A stretch of DNA of 64,000 nt from Novosphingobium aerophilum (GCF_014230305.1 NZ_JACLAU010000002.1:206056-270055); one strand, 5' to 3'; counted from the stretch's first letter, positions 1 to 9,357 are shown. Numbers and translations are program-made. The notes: generated by a model not told the origin, from the sequence alone.

Positions 1-112
1 GCCCGCACGAATAGACCCGCGCCTCGCCCGGATGGACCGGAACGAAGGGTTCAACCCGACGGGTCAGGCTGTTGAACAGGACAAGCGGGGGCTGGCTGGC
101 GGCATCGGTCAT
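1..112 (-). CDS. cysS: Cysteinyl-tRNA synthetase, N-terminal 37 residues (cut by window edge)
   Basis: Reading the minus strand from the ATG at 112 gives a start like MTDAASQPPLVLFNSLTRR, then VEPFVPVHPGEARVYSCG up to the window edge. This is the typical class I cysteinyl-tRNA synthetase N-terminus (LxLxNTLTRxxEPFVP...VxxYxCG); the final Cys-Gly is the first zinc and substrate-binding element. The enzyme charges tRNA-Cys in the cytoplasm. Only the 5' end is in the window. It lies 61 bp downstream of a nitroreductase gene on the same strand. Confidence 0.85.
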   Translation of the reverse strand, partial: MTDAASQPPLVLFNSLTRRVEPFVPVHPGEARVYSCG

Positions 113-173
113 GGCCGCGGGCCATGCTTCGGAATGGCGGGGCGGTCAACCGGCAGCCGCCCCGGGCACACGG

Positions 174-833
174 TCAGAACCCCTGGAACGTCACATGATC
201 GTCCAGCGCCACGCGCGGCCGTTCGAAGCCGTTGATCGGGGCGCTGTCATCGCGCTCGCCGATCGACAGGCCGGCGAACAGCAGCGTGTCCTCGCCCATG
301 CCGAGATGAGCCTTGATCGTCCGGCCAAAGATCCCGAACCATTCCTGCGGGCAGGAATCGAGCCCCTCGTCGCGCAGCAGCAGCATGATGGTCTGCAGCC
401 ACATCCCCACGTCCGACCACTGCGGTTCGCCCATGAACTTGGGGAAGTGGCACAGCAGCAGCACCGGCGCGCCGAACGACAGCAGGTTGTTGCGGGCGAA
501 CTCGTCGCGGGCGGCTTTGTCAGCGCGGCCGATCCCCTGCGATCCGTACATCACGGCCCCCAGCTCGAACAGGCGCGCCTGGTGCTTCTCGGACACGGCC
601 GGGCGGTCGTAACGGTACTCCAGCGGGTCGTCCGGCTGGGCGGCGAGCAGCACCTCCTGCAGCGCCTTGAGCGGCGCGCCGGTCAGGACCACGGCTTCCC
701 ACGGCTGGTAATTGCAGCCCGAGGGGGCATACCGCGCATGCTCCAGCACGCGGCGGAGCGTCTCGAGCGGGACAGGCGTGTCCTTGAAGGCGCGGATCGA
801 ACGGCGCGACAGGACGGCTTCGGTAACGTTCAT
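174..833 (-). CDS. Nitroreductase family protein (FMN-dependent)
   Basis: The product is 219 aa and matches the NAD(P)H:FMN nitroreductase fold. Near the N-terminus, RRSIR (about residues 8-12) is the FMN phosphate-binding arginine motif, and PSGCNYQPWEAVV (about 37-49) is the usual second FMN segment. These dimeric enzymes reduce nitro groups, quinones or enones, and the true substrate cannot be told from sequence. An ATG exists 9 nt upstream at 842, but the GAGGGG Shine-Dalgarno sits right against it and is correctly spaced only for 833. The gene starts 14 bp after the stop of the membrane protein upstream, so it probably belongs to the cobT transcript. Confidence 0.85.
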   Translation of the reverse strand: MNVTEAVLSRRSIRAFKDTPVPLETLRRVLEHARYAPSGCNYQPWEAVVLTGAPLKALQEVLLAAQPDDPLEYRYDRPAVSEKHQARLFELGAVMYGSQGIGRADKAARDEFARNNLLSFGAPVLLLCHFPKFMGEPQWSDVGMWLQTIMLLLRDEGLDSCPQEWFGIFGRTIKAHLGMGEDTLLFAGLSIGERDDSAPINGFERPRVALDDHVTFQGF

Positions 834-847
834 GGCTGGCATTCCCC

Positions 848-1438
848 TCAGATCCAGCGTCGGACGCTGGCGGCATAGTCGTCATAGGCCGGCCCGTGGA
901 CCGACCGCAGATAGTGTTCCTCCAGCCTGATCTGGACCGAGATCAGGACAAACGCGCCCACCAGCACCGTGGCGGTCATGGCGTCGGGCAGCAGCACGAT
1001 CAGCCCGACGAGCTGGACCATCATGCCGAAGAAGATCGGGTTGCGGCTGAACCGGAACAGCCCGGCGCGGACCAGGGGGGCCGGTCGGGCGCGATCGATC
1101 CCGACCCGCCAGGACGATCCCATCTGCCACTGGGCCAGGATCACCCAGGCCAGGCTGGCCCCGATCAGGGCCCAGCCGGCGGCGGCCCGTTCGGCCCGGG
1201 CGGGCGAGGCAATGGGCCCCACCTGCGCCCACCAGCCCGCCGCCAGCCCGGCGAGGTACAGCCCCAGTCCGCCCACGGCGAGCTTGAAGGCCAGGCCGAC
1301 GAAACCCTCGACGCTGTCGTCGCGGGGCAGGACCAGCGGGTTGTGCCCGGTGCGGCGCCAGACCCTGACCGAAGGCCAGACCAGGGCCGCGGCGAAGAAG
1401 GCCAGATAGGTGGCCAGAATGGCCGGAGCCAAGGTCAT
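848..1438 (-). CDS. Isoprenylcysteine carboxyl methyltransferase-like membrane protein
   Basis: This 196-aa protein has four to five hydrophobic segments and the C-terminal signature of the ICMT/PEMT membrane methyltransferase superfamily: [12 protein letters not shown] at about 127-138 and [17 protein letters not shown] near the C-terminus, the elements that bind S-adenosylmethionine. Family members methylate isoprenylcysteines, phospholipids or other lipids at the membrane; the substrate here is unknown. The start ATG overlaps the cobT stop (ATGA, 1435-1438) and is preceded by a GAGGAGGA ribosome-binding site lying inside cobT, so the two genes are translationally coupled. Confidence 0.75.
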   Translation of the reverse strand: MTLAPAILATYLAFFAAALVWPSVRVWRRTGHNPLVLPRDDSVEGFVGLAFKLAVGGLGLYLAGLAAGWWAQVGPIASPARAERAAAGWALIGASLAWVILAQWQMGSSWRVGIDRARPAPLVRAGLFRFSRNPIFFGMMVQLVGLIVLLPDAMTATVLVGAFVLISVQIRLEEHYLRSVHGPAYDDYAASVRRWI

Positions 1439-3249
1439 TCCTCCTCGAACAGGTCGGCGAGCTGTTCGATGATCGTCCCGCCGAGCTGCTCGACGTCCAT
1501 GATGGTGACGGCGCGGCGGTAATAGCGGGTGACGTCGTGGCCGATGCCGATGGCGACGAGCTGGACCGGGGACTGCTTCTCGATCCAGTCGATCACCTTG
1601 CGCAGGTGCTGTTCCAGATAGCCGGCCGAATTGACGCTGAGGGTCGAATCGTCGACCGGGGCGCCGTCCGAGATGACCATCAGGATGCGGCGGTCCTCCT
1701 GCCGGGCGAGCATCCGGTTGTGCGCCCAGAGCAGCGCCTCGCCGTCGATGTTCTCCTTGAGCAGCCCCTCGCGCATCATCAGGCCCAGGTTCTTGCGGGC
1801 GCGGCGCCAGGGCTCGTCGGCCTTCTTGTAGACCACGTGGCGCAGATCGTTGAGGCGGCCCGGGTGCGCCGGCTTGCCCCCCGCCAGCCAGGCCTCGCGG
1901 CTCTGCCCGCCCTTCCAGGCGCGGGTGGTGAAGCCCAGGATCTCGGTCTTGACCCCGCAGCGCTCCAGCGTGCGCGCCAGCACGTCGGCGCTGATCGCCG
2001 CGATCGAGATCGGCCGCCCGCGCATCGATCCGGAATTGTCGATCAGCAGGGTGACGACCGTGTCCTTGAACTCGGTGTCGCGCTCGATCTTGTAGGACAG
2101 CGACTGCCCGGGCGAGACCACGACGCGGGCAAGCCGCGCGGCATCGAGCAGGCCCTCTTCCTGATCAAAGTCCCACGAGCGGTTCTGCTGCGCCATCAGG
2201 CGCCGCTGCAAGCGGTTGGCCAGCCGCGTCACCACGCCCTGCAAGCCCTTGAGCTGGGCATCGAGATAGGCGCGCAGCCGGGTCAGTTCGTCATCGTCGC
2301 ACAGCTCGGTGGCGGCGATCACCTCGTCGAACTGGCTGGTGTAGACCTTGTAGTCGAAATCGGACGGCAGATCGGTCCAGGGCCGGTTCGGGCGGACCGG
2401 GAGCATGCCCTCGTCGCCCTCGTCCTCGCCCTCGGCATCGTCGGGCGAATCCTCGGTCTCGCGCTGCCCTTCGTCCTCGCCCTCGTCGCTGCCGTCGGCC
2501 GGCTGCATCGCCATTTCGGTCGGCTGGTCCTGCGAATCGGGATCGTTGCCCTCCTCGTCCTCGGTGTCCTCCTCCTCGGAGTCCTCCTCGTCCGGTTCGT
2601 TGGGTTCGGGCTGGTCGGGCGCCATGCGGGTCAGCTCGAGATGCTGCAGCATGTCGAGCGTCAGCGCCTGGAACGCCTTCTGGTTGTCGAGCGATCCGGC
2701 CAGGGCATCGAAATCGGCCTTGGCGCGGGCGTCGATCCACGGCCGGACCAGCTCCACCCCGGCCCGCGCCGCCTCGGGCACGGGCTGCCCGGTCAGCCGT
2801 TCGCGCAGCAGCAGCGCCACGGCCGAGGCCATCGGCACCTCATCGGTGCGGGTCGCCCGGGCGATCGGGTCGCTGGCAATCCGGACGTTCAGCGCCGCAT
2901 CGAGATTGCCGCGCATCCCTTCGAACCCGGCCGAGCCGAGGGCCTCGTAACGAACCGTCTCCACCGCATCGTAGCAGGCGCGCGCGATGGCCTCGGCCGG
3001 GGCGTTGCGGGCGTGCAGCGCCTCGTTGTGGTGGCGCAGCCGCAGGGCAAAGCCATCGGCATGACCCCGCGCCTGGGCCGCCTGTTCCGCCGCCAGCGAG
3101 CGCCCGGGCATGGGCACGCGCAGGGTGTGGCCGGTCAGGACCGGGGCGTCGGCGGTCCAGACCAGGTCCAGCTCCTCCTCGCCCGAGATCGCTCGGCTGG
3201 CACCGGTCAGCGCGGTCTTGAAGCGGTCGAGGGGGGATTCCTGGGACAT
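1435..3249 (-). CDS. cobT: Cobaltochelatase subunit CobT
   Basis: The 604-aa product has the CobT layout: a helical N-terminal domain, a very acidic linker at roughly residues 212-285 that is mostly Glu/Asp, and a C-terminal von Willebrand A domain opening with [11 protein letters not shown], the DxSxS metal-adhesion (MIDAS) motif. CobT pairs with the AAA+ protein CobS as the ATPase that drives CobN to insert cobalt into hydrogenobyrinic acid a,c-diamide in aerobic cobalamin synthesis. Neither CobS nor CobN is in the window; upstream of CobT there is a palindromic repeat and a transaldolase. The length is normal for the family. Confidence 0.93.
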   Translation of the reverse strand: MSQESPLDRFKTALTGASRAISGEEELDLVWTADAPVLTGHTLRVPMPGRSLAAEQAAQARGHADGFALRLRHHNEALHARNAPAEAIARACYDAVETVRYEALGSAGFEGMRGNLDAALNVRIASDPIARATRTDEVPMASAVALLLRERLTGQPVPEAARAGVELVRPWIDARAKADFDALAGSLDNQKAFQALTLDMLQHLELTRMAPDQPEPNEPDEEDSEEEDTEDEEGNDPDSQDQPTEMAMQPADGSDEGEDEGQRETEDSPDDAEGEDEGDEGMLPVRPNRPWTDLPSDFDYKVYTSQFDEVIAATELCDDDELTRLRAYLDAQLKGLQGVVTRLANRLQRRLMAQQNRSWDFDQEEGLLDAARLARVVVSPGQSLSYKIERDTEFKDTVVTLLIDNSGSMRGRPISIAAISADVLARTLERCGVKTEILGFTTRAWKGGQSREAWLAGGKPAHPGRLNDLRHVVYKKADEPWRRARKNLGLMMREGLLKENIDGEALLWAHNRMLARQEDRRILMVISDGAPVDDSTLSVNSAGYLEQHLRKVIDWIEKQSPVQLVAIGIGHDVTRYYRRAVTIMDVEQLGGTIIEQLADLFEEE

Positions 3250-3277
3250 GGTTCCTGCGGCTTGCGGAGCGCGCGGG

Positions 3278-3353
3278 CTTCGACAGGCTCAGCCCGAGCG
3301 GGGATGGTGGTCATGGCCATTTCGACAAGCCCGCTCAGCCTGAGCTTGTCGAA
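3278..3353. repeat. REP-like imperfect inverted repeat (family A, copy 1)
   Basis: An arm beginning CTTCGACAGGCTCAGC (3278-3303) faces an arm ending GAGCTTGTCGAAG (3330-3353). Inside the second arm TTCGACAAGC (3321-3330) and GCTTGTCGAA (3344-3353) form a perfect 10-bp hairpin. The same two arms occur in swapped order at 25921-26001. It fills the gap between cobT and the transaldolase gene and is probably transcribed as a hairpin. Confidence 0.8.
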
Positions 3354-3428
3354 GGCCACGCGCGGCATTCGCCCCGTGTGTGGCGGCAGTCCGTGCCGGG
3401 CGCAAGCGCCCGATCGGGTGGCGCGCGC

Positions 3429-4079
3429 CTAGAGCGTCTGCCCGGTCTTGGCCCAGTCGGCGAGGAAACCCTCGATGCCCTTGTCGGTCAGGACGTGCTT
3501 GAACAGGCCCTTGATGACGGCCGGCGGCGCGGTCATCACGTCGGCGCCGATCTTGGCGCTTTCCAGCACGTGAATGCCATGGCGCACCGAGGCCACGAGG
3601 ATTTCGGTCTCGAACGAGTAGTTGTCGTAGATCAGGCGGATGTCGCTGATCAGGCCCATGCCGTCGAAGCCGTTGTCGTCATGCCGTCCGACGAAGGGCG
3701 AGATGAAGGTGGCCCCGGCCTTGGCGGCGAGCAGCGCCTGGTTGGCCGAGAAGCACAGCGTGACGTTGACCATGGTGCCGTCGCCCGACAGCTTCTTGCA
3801 GGTCTTCAGCCCGTCGATCGTCAGCGGCACCTTGATGCAGACGTTGTCCGCGATCTTCCGCAGCTTTTCCGCCTCGCGCATCATGCCCTCGTGATCCAGC
3901 GAGATCACCTCGGCGCTGACCGGACCGTGGACCAGCCCGCAGATTTCCCTGGTCACCTCCATGAAATCCCGCCCGGACTTGGCGATCAGCGAGGGATTGG
4001 TGGTCACGCCATCCAGCAGCCCGGTGGCGGCCAGGTCGGCGATTTCTGCGGTGTCGGCGGTGTCGACGAAGAACTTCAC
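3429..4079 (-). CDS. fsa: Fructose-6-phosphate aldolase/transaldolase (small type)
   Basis: At 216 aa this is the short transaldolase subfamily (TalC/FSA/MipB). It begins MKFFVDTAD and has [13 protein letters not shown] at about 24-36. The Schiff-base lysine is Lys83 in CIKVPLT, and [19 protein letters not shown] follows. It catalyses dihydroxyacetone transfer between sugar phosphates in the pentose phosphate pathway; sequence alone does not separate transaldolase from fructose-6-phosphate aldolase activity. The start is GTG, preceded by a GGAG at suitable distance. It is read away from priA across a gap that holds a 29-bp inverted repeat. Confidence 0.9.
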   Translation of the reverse strand: MKFFVDTADTAEIADLAATGLLDGVTTNPSLIAKSGRDFMEVTREICGLVHGPVSAEVISLDHEGMMREAEKLRKIADNVCIKVPLTIDGLKTCKKLSGDGTMVNVTLCFSANQALLAAKAGATFISPFVGRHDDNGFDGMGLISDIRLIYDNYSFETEILVASVRHGIHVLESAKIGADVMTAPPAVIKGLFKHVLTDKGIEGFLADWAKTGQTL

Positions 4080-4180
4080 GGGGCATGCTCCGGGCTGGGA
4101 CGTTTGGCCCGCCTATAGGCAGTGGGGACGGATGGGGCCAGTCCTCGCTGTGCAAACGCAGGGGATTCGCCACACAAAGA

Positions 4181-4332
4181 GTTCGCGCAGAGGCGCAGAG
4201 GCGCAGAGATGTCATGACCGCGACGCAGTCGCGTCGTTCCAAACGGCTGCCAGTTCAATGGGCGCCATCGTGTTTGGTCGCTTCGCGAGGACCAAGAGCC
4301 CATTCTCTGCGCCTCTGCGCCTCTGCGCGAAC
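4181..4332. repeat. Perfect 29-bp inverted repeat with 94-bp loop
   Basis: Positions 4181-4209 (start GTTCGCGCAGAGGCGCAGAG) are the exact reverse complement of 4304-4332. Each arm itself contains tandem GCGCAGAG units. It lies between the divergent transaldolase and priA genes. It could be a non-autonomous mobile repeat or a transcribed hairpin. No coding sequence is apparent in the loop. Confidence 0.85.
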
Positions 4333-4385
4333 CAAAATGCCATCGCGCTATGGCCCAAGCGCCACCCTCCCCATATAGCCGGGCG

Positions 4386-6554
4386 ATGGACCGCGTCCGC
4401 CTGATTATCTTCAACGCCGCGCTGGGGCCGCTCGATTACCGGGTGCCGCCGGGAATGGCGGTCGAGCCGGGCTCGGTGGTGATCGCCCCGCTCGGGCCGC
4501 GCCAGGTGCTGGGCATCGTGTGGGAGCCGGAGCGGCTCGACGGCGGCGCCGAGGTGCCCGCCAGAAAGCTGCGGCCGCTGCTGGAGGCCCTGCCCGTCCC
4601 ACCGTTGTCCGCCCCGCTGCGGCGCCTGATCGAATGGACCGCGGACTACTATTGCGCCGCGCTCGCCGCCGTGGCGCGGATGGCGATCGGATCGATGGCG
4701 GCGCTGAAGGGCGGCGGGACCACCACCGAGTATCGCCTGAGCGGGGCCGAGCCCGCGCGCCTCACCCCGCAGCGCGCCGCGGCGATGGATGCCCTGCATG
4801 ACGAGCAGGCGACCATCCGCGAACTGGCCGAGCGCGCCGGGGTCTCCGAAGGGGTGCTGCGCGGGATGGTCGGGGCGGGGCTGCTCGAACCGGTGACGGT
4901 CGATCTCGACCGGCCCTACCCCCGTGCCCGAACCGACCATGCCGCGCCCGACCTCTCGCCCGACCAGCAGGCCGCCGCTGACCGGTTCAGCGCGGCGGTG
5001 CGCGACGGCGGGTTCCAGCCGTTCCTGCTGGATGGCGTGACCGGATCGGGCAAGACCGAATGCTATTTCGAGGCGGTCGCCACCGCGCTCGCGCTCGGTC
5101 GGCAGGTGCTGGTCCTGCTGCCCGAGATCGCCCTGACCGAGAATTTCCTGCGCCGGTTCGAGGCGCGCTTCGGGGTATCGCCGGTGCTGTGGCATTCCTC
5201 GCTGAAGTCGAGCGAGCGGCGCCGCGCCTGGCGGGCGATCGTTTCCGGAGACGCGCAGGTGGTGGTCGGCGCGCGGTCGGCGCTGTTCATGCCCTATGCG
5301 CGATTGGGCCTGATCGTGGTGGACGAGGCGCACGAGATCTCGTTCAAGCAGGACGACGGGGTGCGCTACAACGCCCGCGACGTTGCCGTGGTGCGCGCCA
5401 AGTTCGAACGCATTCCGGTCATCCTGGCCAGCGCCACGCCCGCGCTCGAATCGATGCAACTGGCCGAGGTCGGGGTTTACACCAAGGTCGGGCTGGCCGC
5501 GCGCTACGGCGGGGCCGAGCTGCCCGCGATCCGCGTGGTCGACCTGCGGAAGGACCAGCCCGAGCGCCAGCACTGGATCGCCCCCCCGCTGGTCAAGGAA
5601 CTGCGCGACCGGCTCGATCGCGGCGAGCAGTCACTGCTGTTCCTCAACCGCCGCGGCTATGCCCCGCTGACGCTGTGCCGCCATTGCGGCTATCGCTTCC
5701 AGTGCCCCAACTGCACCGCCTGGCTGGTCGAACACCGGCTCTCGCGCCGGTTGGCCTGCCACCACTGCGGACACGAGGTGCCCACGCCCGAGGCCTGTCC
5801 CGAATGCGCCACGCCCGACTGCATGGTCGCCTGCGGCCCCGGGGTGGAGCGCATCGCCGACGAAGTGACCGAGCGCTTTCCCGCGGCACGGGTGGCGGTG
5901 GTCACCTCGGACACACTGGGCTCCCCCGGCAAGGTGCGCGAATTCGTCGAGGCGGTCGAAGGCGGGCTGGTTGACGTGATCGTCGGCACCCAGTTGGTGA
6001 CCAAGGGCTATCACTTTCCCGAGCTGACCCTGGTGGGGGTGATCGATGCCGACCTGGGGCTGGAAGGCGGCGATCTGCGCGCCGGGGAGCGGACCTATCA
6101 GCAGATCGCCCAGGTGGCGGGCCGCGCCGGACGCGGCGAGAAGCCGGGCGAGGTGCTGATCCAGACGCGCCATCCCGAGGCGCCAGTGATCGCCGCCCTG
6201 GCTGCGGGGGACCGGGATTCGTTCTATGCCGCCGAGGCCGAGGCGCGGCGCGAGGCCGGGGCGCCGCCGTTCGGACGCTGGGCGGCGATCATCGTTTCCA
6301 GCGAGGACGAGGCCGAAGCGCGCGAGGCGGCCCGGGCGATCGGCGGGACGCGGCCGGACCTGCCCGACGTGCTGGTGCTGGGCCCGGCCCCGGCGCCGAT
6401 GGCGCTGCTGCGCGGCCGCCACCGCTATCGCCTGCTGATCAACGCGCGCCGCTCGGCCGAGGTCCAGCGCGTGATCCGCGACTGGCTGGGCCAGCTGCGC
6501 TTCCCGCCCGGCGTGCGCGTGGCGGTGGACATCGATCCCTACAGCTTCGTTTAG
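4386..6554 (+). CDS. priA: Primosomal protein N' (replication restart helicase PriA)
   Basis: The 722-aa protein is a superfamily 2 DNA helicase that recognises stalled forks and reloads DnaB. From N to C one sees the 3'-DNA-binding region (PLDYRVP), Walker A GVTGSGKTE at about 217-225, the DEAH box VVDEAHEISFKQ at about 310, and a cysteine cluster at about 430-483 (CRHC, CPNC, CHHC, CPEC) that binds two zinc ions. It ends in the helicase C-terminal half with VAGRAGRGEKPG. An in-frame ATG lies at 4350, but MDRVRLIIF at 4386 fits the family start better. Its stop codon overlaps the end of the convergent CPBP gene. Confidence 0.95.
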   Translation: MDRVRLIIFNAALGPLDYRVPPGMAVEPGSVVIAPLGPRQVLGIVWEPERLDGGAEVPARKLRPLLEALPVPPLSAPLRRLIEWTADYYCAALAAVARMAIGSMAALKGGGTTTEYRLSGAEPARLTPQRAAAMDALHDEQATIRELAERAGVSEGVLRGMVGAGLLEPVTVDLDRPYPRARTDHAAPDLSPDQQAAADRFSAAVRDGGFQPFLLDGVTGSGKTECYFEAVATALALGRQVLVLLPEIALTENFLRRFEARFGVSPVLWHSSLKSSERRRAWRAIVSGDAQVVVGARSALFMPYARLGLIVVDEAHEISFKQDDGVRYNARDVAVVRAKFERIPVILASATPALESMQLAEVGVYTKVGLAARYGGAELPAIRVVDLRKDQPERQHWIAPPLVKELRDRLDRGEQSLLFLNRRGYAPLTLCRHCGYRFQCPNCTAWLVEHRLSRRLACHHCGHEVPTPEACPECATPDCMVACGPGVERIADEVTERFPAARVAVVTSDTLGSPGKVREFVEAVEGGLVDVIVGTQLVTKGYHFPELTLVGVIDADLGLEGGDLRAGERTYQQIAQVAGRAGRGEKPGEVLIQTRHPEAPVIAALAAGDRDSFYAAEAEARREAGAPPFGRWAAIIVSSEDEAEAREAARAIGGTRPDLPDVLVLGPAPAPMALLRGRHRYRLLINARRSAEVQRVIRDWLGQLRFPPGVRVAVDIDPYSFV

Positions 6555-7435
6555 GTGACGGCGCGGCGGCGTGCCAACCAGGGCACCGGTTGGTAGCGTC
6601 CCTGCCGGATCGCCAGCGCCAGCAAGGCCAGTCCCACGGCCGTGACCAGCCCCATCGCCACGGCCGACGCCTCCAGCCCGAAGGCCCCGCCGGTCAGCCA
6701 TTCGGGCCCGGCGCGATGCGTGATCAGCAGACCGTCCGGCGCCTTCCCGCCCGACACCGGCGCCGAGAAGATCCAGCCTTGGGCAAAGTTCCAGCCCGCG
6801 TGCAGCCCGATCGCCAGCCACAGCCGGCGGGTCAGCATATAGGCCGCGCCGAGCAGGATGCCGGCCTCCGAAGCGATCGCCAGCGCGGCGAACCAGGTTG
6901 CGCCCGGATTGCCGAGATGGACCGCGCCGAAGAACAGCGAAGTCACCGCCAGCGCCGCCCAGCTTCCGGCCAGGCTTTCGACGTGGCGGAAGACAATCCC
7001 GCGGAAGATCACCTCCTCGAACACGCCGGACAGGACCGCCATGGCCAGCATGGCCCACAGGCGGCCGATGCCGCGCAGCCCGTCGATGCCGAACCCACCC
7101 AGCGCCGCGACCACCGCCACCACCCCGGCAAACAGCGCGACCCCGCCGAGCAGGCCGACAGACAGTTCGCGACCGGCGCCGGCCAGCGCCAGTTCGTCGT
7201 GCTCGCTGCGTTCGAACCGGCGGCGCATCACCTTGTAGAGCCACAGGCCCAGCCCGGCGGCGATCAGCGCGACAATCGGCTGAAGGGGCGTGTTGCGGAT
7301 GGGCTTGATCGACGCGGCAGCGATTTGACCCACTGCGTAAAGCACCACGAATGCGATGAATCCGCCGATCAGCAAGACCAGCGGATGCCGCAGGATGCGT
7401 GACCATCGGCCGTCCTGCGGTGCGGTGTCGATCAT
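6551..7435 (-). CDS. CPBP family intramembrane glutamic protease
   Basis: The protein is 294 aa with about eight membrane segments. The conserved CPBP (CAAX protease and bacteriocin-processing) motifs are present: FEEVIFRG, the EExxxR-type catalytic motif, and FFGAVHLGNP carrying the conserved His. Members cleave within the membrane, and the targets in bacteria are mostly unknown. The ATG at 7435 is chosen because GGGGAGAGGAG lies at correct spacing; the longer reading frame would start inside the palindrome at 7446-7487. It is divergent from the photolyase gene. Confidence 0.85.
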   Translation of the reverse strand: MIDTAPQDGRWSRILRHPLVLLIGGFIAFVVLYAVGQIAAASIKPIRNTPLQPIVALIAAGLGLWLYKVMRRRFERSEHDELALAGAGRELSVGLLGGVALFAGVVAVVAALGGFGIDGLRGIGRLWAMLAMAVLSGVFEEVIFRGIVFRHVESLAGSWAALAVTSLFFGAVHLGNPGATWFAALAIASEAGILLGAAYMLTRRLWLAIGLHAGWNFAQGWIFSAPVSGGKAPDGLLITHRAGPEWLTGGAFGLEASAVAMGLVTAVGLALLALAIRQGRYQPVPWLARRRAVT

Positions 7436-7445
7436 GGCTCCTCTC

Positions 7446-7487
7446 CCCGGCGTTGGTGTATTGCCATACCAATACACCAACGCCGGG
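7446..7487. promoter_or_regulatory. Near-perfect 42-bp palindrome, candidate operator or leader hairpin
   Basis: Arms 7446-7463 and 7470-7487 are exact reverse complements (18 bp) around the 6-bp centre CCATAC. The core TTGGTGTATTG...CAATACACCAA is AT-richer than its surroundings. It lies 10 bp upstream of the CPBP protease start and about 70 bp upstream of the photolyase start, where an operator for a divergent promoter would be expected. Alternatively it is a hairpin in the CPBP leader RNA. Confidence 0.55.
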
Positions 7488-7557
7488 CGCCGTCAATCGG
7501 CGAGTCCGTCCCGTCTGGCCACCTTGCCTCGCGCCGCCCGGGTGCCACAGCGGCGGC

Positions 7558-9114
7558 ATGACATCCGGACCCGTTCTCGTTCCCATTCTGGGCGACCAGC
7601 TCAGCCATGCCCTGTCGAGCCTGGCCGACCGCGACCCGGCCGATACGGTCGTGCTGATGATGGAGGTCTCCGAAGAGACCACCTACGTCCGCCACCACAA
7701 GGCCAAGATCGTGCTGATCCTGTCGGCCATGCGCCATTTTGCTGCCGAACTGCGGGCGCGGGGCTGGACGGTGGACTACGTGGCGCTGGACGATCCGGCC
7801 AGCACCGGCAGCTTTACCGGCGAGCTGGCCCGGGCGGTCGACCGCCATGGCGCGCGCGGCGTGCAGGTGACCGAACCGGGCGAATGGCGGGTGCGGCAGG
7901 CCATGGACGGCTGGCGCGACACACTGGGGGTCCGCGTGCGGATCCTGCCCGACACGCGCTTCCTTTGCCCCCTGCCCGACTTCTTCGCATGGGCGGGCGC
8001 GCGGCGCGAACTGCGGATGGAGTACTTCTACCGCGACATGCGCCGCCGCACCGGCCTGCTGATGGAGGGGGACAAGCCCGCCGGGGGACGGTGGAACTTC
8101 GATGCCGAGAATCGCGGCGCGGCGGAACCGGGACTGGTGCCGCCCCTTGTGCCTGGCTTTGAGCCCGACGCCATCACGCAGGAGGTGATCACCCTGGTCG
8201 AGCAGCGCTGTGCCGGGCACTTCGGCTCGCTCGACCGCTTCGCCTGGCCGGTCACCGCGGCTCAGGCCGAGACCGCGCTGGAGGCCTTCCTGACCGAGCG
8301 TCTGCCACTGTTCGGGCGCTACCAGGACGCCATGCTCACCGGTCAGGACACGCTATATCATAGCCTGATATCACCCGCCCTGAACCTTGGTCTGCTCGAT
8401 CCGCTCGCGATCTGTCGCCGGGCCGAGGCGGAATGGCTGGCGGGCCGGGTCCCGATCGAGGCGGCCGAGGGCTTCATCCGCCAGATCATCGGCTGGCGCG
8501 AATACATTCGCGGGATGTACTGGCTGGAGATGCCCGGTCTCGCCGAAGCCAACCATCTCGAAGCGACCCGCCCCCTCCCCGAGTTCTGGTGGACCGGCGA
8601 GACGCCGATGCGCTGCCTGGCCGAGGCGGTGCGCACGACGCGCGACAACGCCTATGCGCACCACATCCAGCGGCTGATGGTGCTGGGCAATTTCGCGCTG
8701 CTGGCGGGGATCCGGCCGCAGGAGGTCAGCGACTGGTTCCTGGCGGTCTACGCCGATGCCTGCGAATGGGTCGAGCTGCCCAACGTGGCGGGAATGGCGC
8801 TTCATGCCGATGGCGGACGGCTCGCCTCCAAGCCCTATGCGGCGAGCGGCGCCTACATCGACCGGATGAGCGATTACTGCGGATCGTGCCGCTACAAGGT
8901 CAAGCAGAAGACCGGACCGGACGCCTGTCCGTTCAACGCGCTATACTGGCACTTCCTGGCCCGCAACGAGGCCAGGCTGGCGGGCAATGCGCGGCTGTTC
9001 CAGCCCTATGCCACCTGGCGGAAGATGAGCGCGGACAAGCAGGCGGAATACCTGGCCAGCGCCGAAGCCTTTCTCACGACCCTGGAGCCCGCCCGTCCCG
9101 GCTGGGCGCGTTAG
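7558..9114 (+). CDS. phrB: Cryptochrome/photolyase-related protein, Fe-S bacterial type ((6-4) photolyase-like)
   Basis: The 518-aa product belongs to the FeS-BCP photolyase class, the prototype being Agrobacterium PhrB, which repairs (6-4) UV photoproducts using FAD, a lumazine antenna and a [4Fe-4S] cluster. Four cysteines at 353, 441, 444 and 457 reproduce the PhrB spacing exactly (88, 3 and 13 residues); the last three lie in DYCGSCRYK...DACPFN. The N-terminus VLVPILGDQLS is also typical. The ATG at 7558 is chosen because upstream frame extensions run through the intergenic palindrome. Fe-S binding is inferred from family knowledge. Confidence 0.9.
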   Translation: MTSGPVLVPILGDQLSHALSSLADRDPADTVVLMMEVSEETTYVRHHKAKIVLILSAMRHFAAELRARGWTVDYVALDDPASTGSFTGELARAVDRHGARGVQVTEPGEWRVRQAMDGWRDTLGVRVRILPDTRFLCPLPDFFAWAGARRELRMEYFYRDMRRRTGLLMEGDKPAGGRWNFDAENRGAAEPGLVPPLVPGFEPDAITQEVITLVEQRCAGHFGSLDRFAWPVTAAQAETALEAFLTERLPLFGRYQDAMLTGQDTLYHSLISPALNLGLLDPLAICRRAEAEWLAGRVPIEAAEGFIRQIIGWREYIRGMYWLEMPGLAEANHLEATRPLPEFWWTGETPMRCLAEAVRTTRDNAYAHHIQRLMVLGNFALLAGIRPQEVSDWFLAVYADACEWVELPNVAGMALHADGGRLASKPYAASGAYIDRMSDYCGSCRYKVKQKTGPDACPFNALYWHFLARNEARLAGNARLFQPYATWRKMSADKQAEYLASAEAFLTTLEPARPGWAR

Positions 9115-9168
9115 ATATCAGCGGCCAGCAGAACGTCCGGTCTGGGTGGGGAGCGGGCGTTCATCGAT

Positions 9169-9299
9169 CCTCCCCCAGCGGGGGAGGGGGACCACCGAAG
9201 GTGGTGGAGGGGCACCCCACCTTGACCAACTGCCGCGCCCCAAGGAGAGTGCCCCACCACCATCCTGCGGATGGTCCCCCTCCCCGTGCCGGGGAGGAA
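9169..9299. repeat. GC-rich composite palindrome (family C, copy 1)
   Basis: The block reads CCTCCCCCAGCGGGGGAGG, then a hairpin ACCACCGAAGGTGGT, GGAGGGGCACC, a variable middle, and the mirror images GTGCCCC, ACCACCATCCTGCGGATGGT and CCCCCTCCCCGTGCCGGGGAGG. The same architecture, with changed loops, is at 55377-55506. Together with the following element it accounts for most of the 428-bp gene-free stretch 9115-9542. Confidence 0.8.
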
Positions 9300-9357
9300 G
9301 AAAAGTTACTCAACCAGGCGCAATCGGCCGTTGAAATCTGTCCACGCAGCACACTCC

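Noticed and set aside
1537..3432. 631-codon plus-strand reading frame opposite cobT, and similar very long antisense frames opposite atpHA, atpGD, cpaF, gcvPB, gcvPA, gcvT, parC, pckA and chvG
   Set aside because: The composition is low-complexity Arg/Gly/His/Asp typical of the shadow of GC-biased codons, there are no family motifs, and the opposite-strand genes are unambiguous.
6551..7435. Phage abortive-infection gene call for the CPBP protein
   Set aside because: The CPBP fold is present, but nothing around it points to phage defence; intramembrane protease is the safer call.
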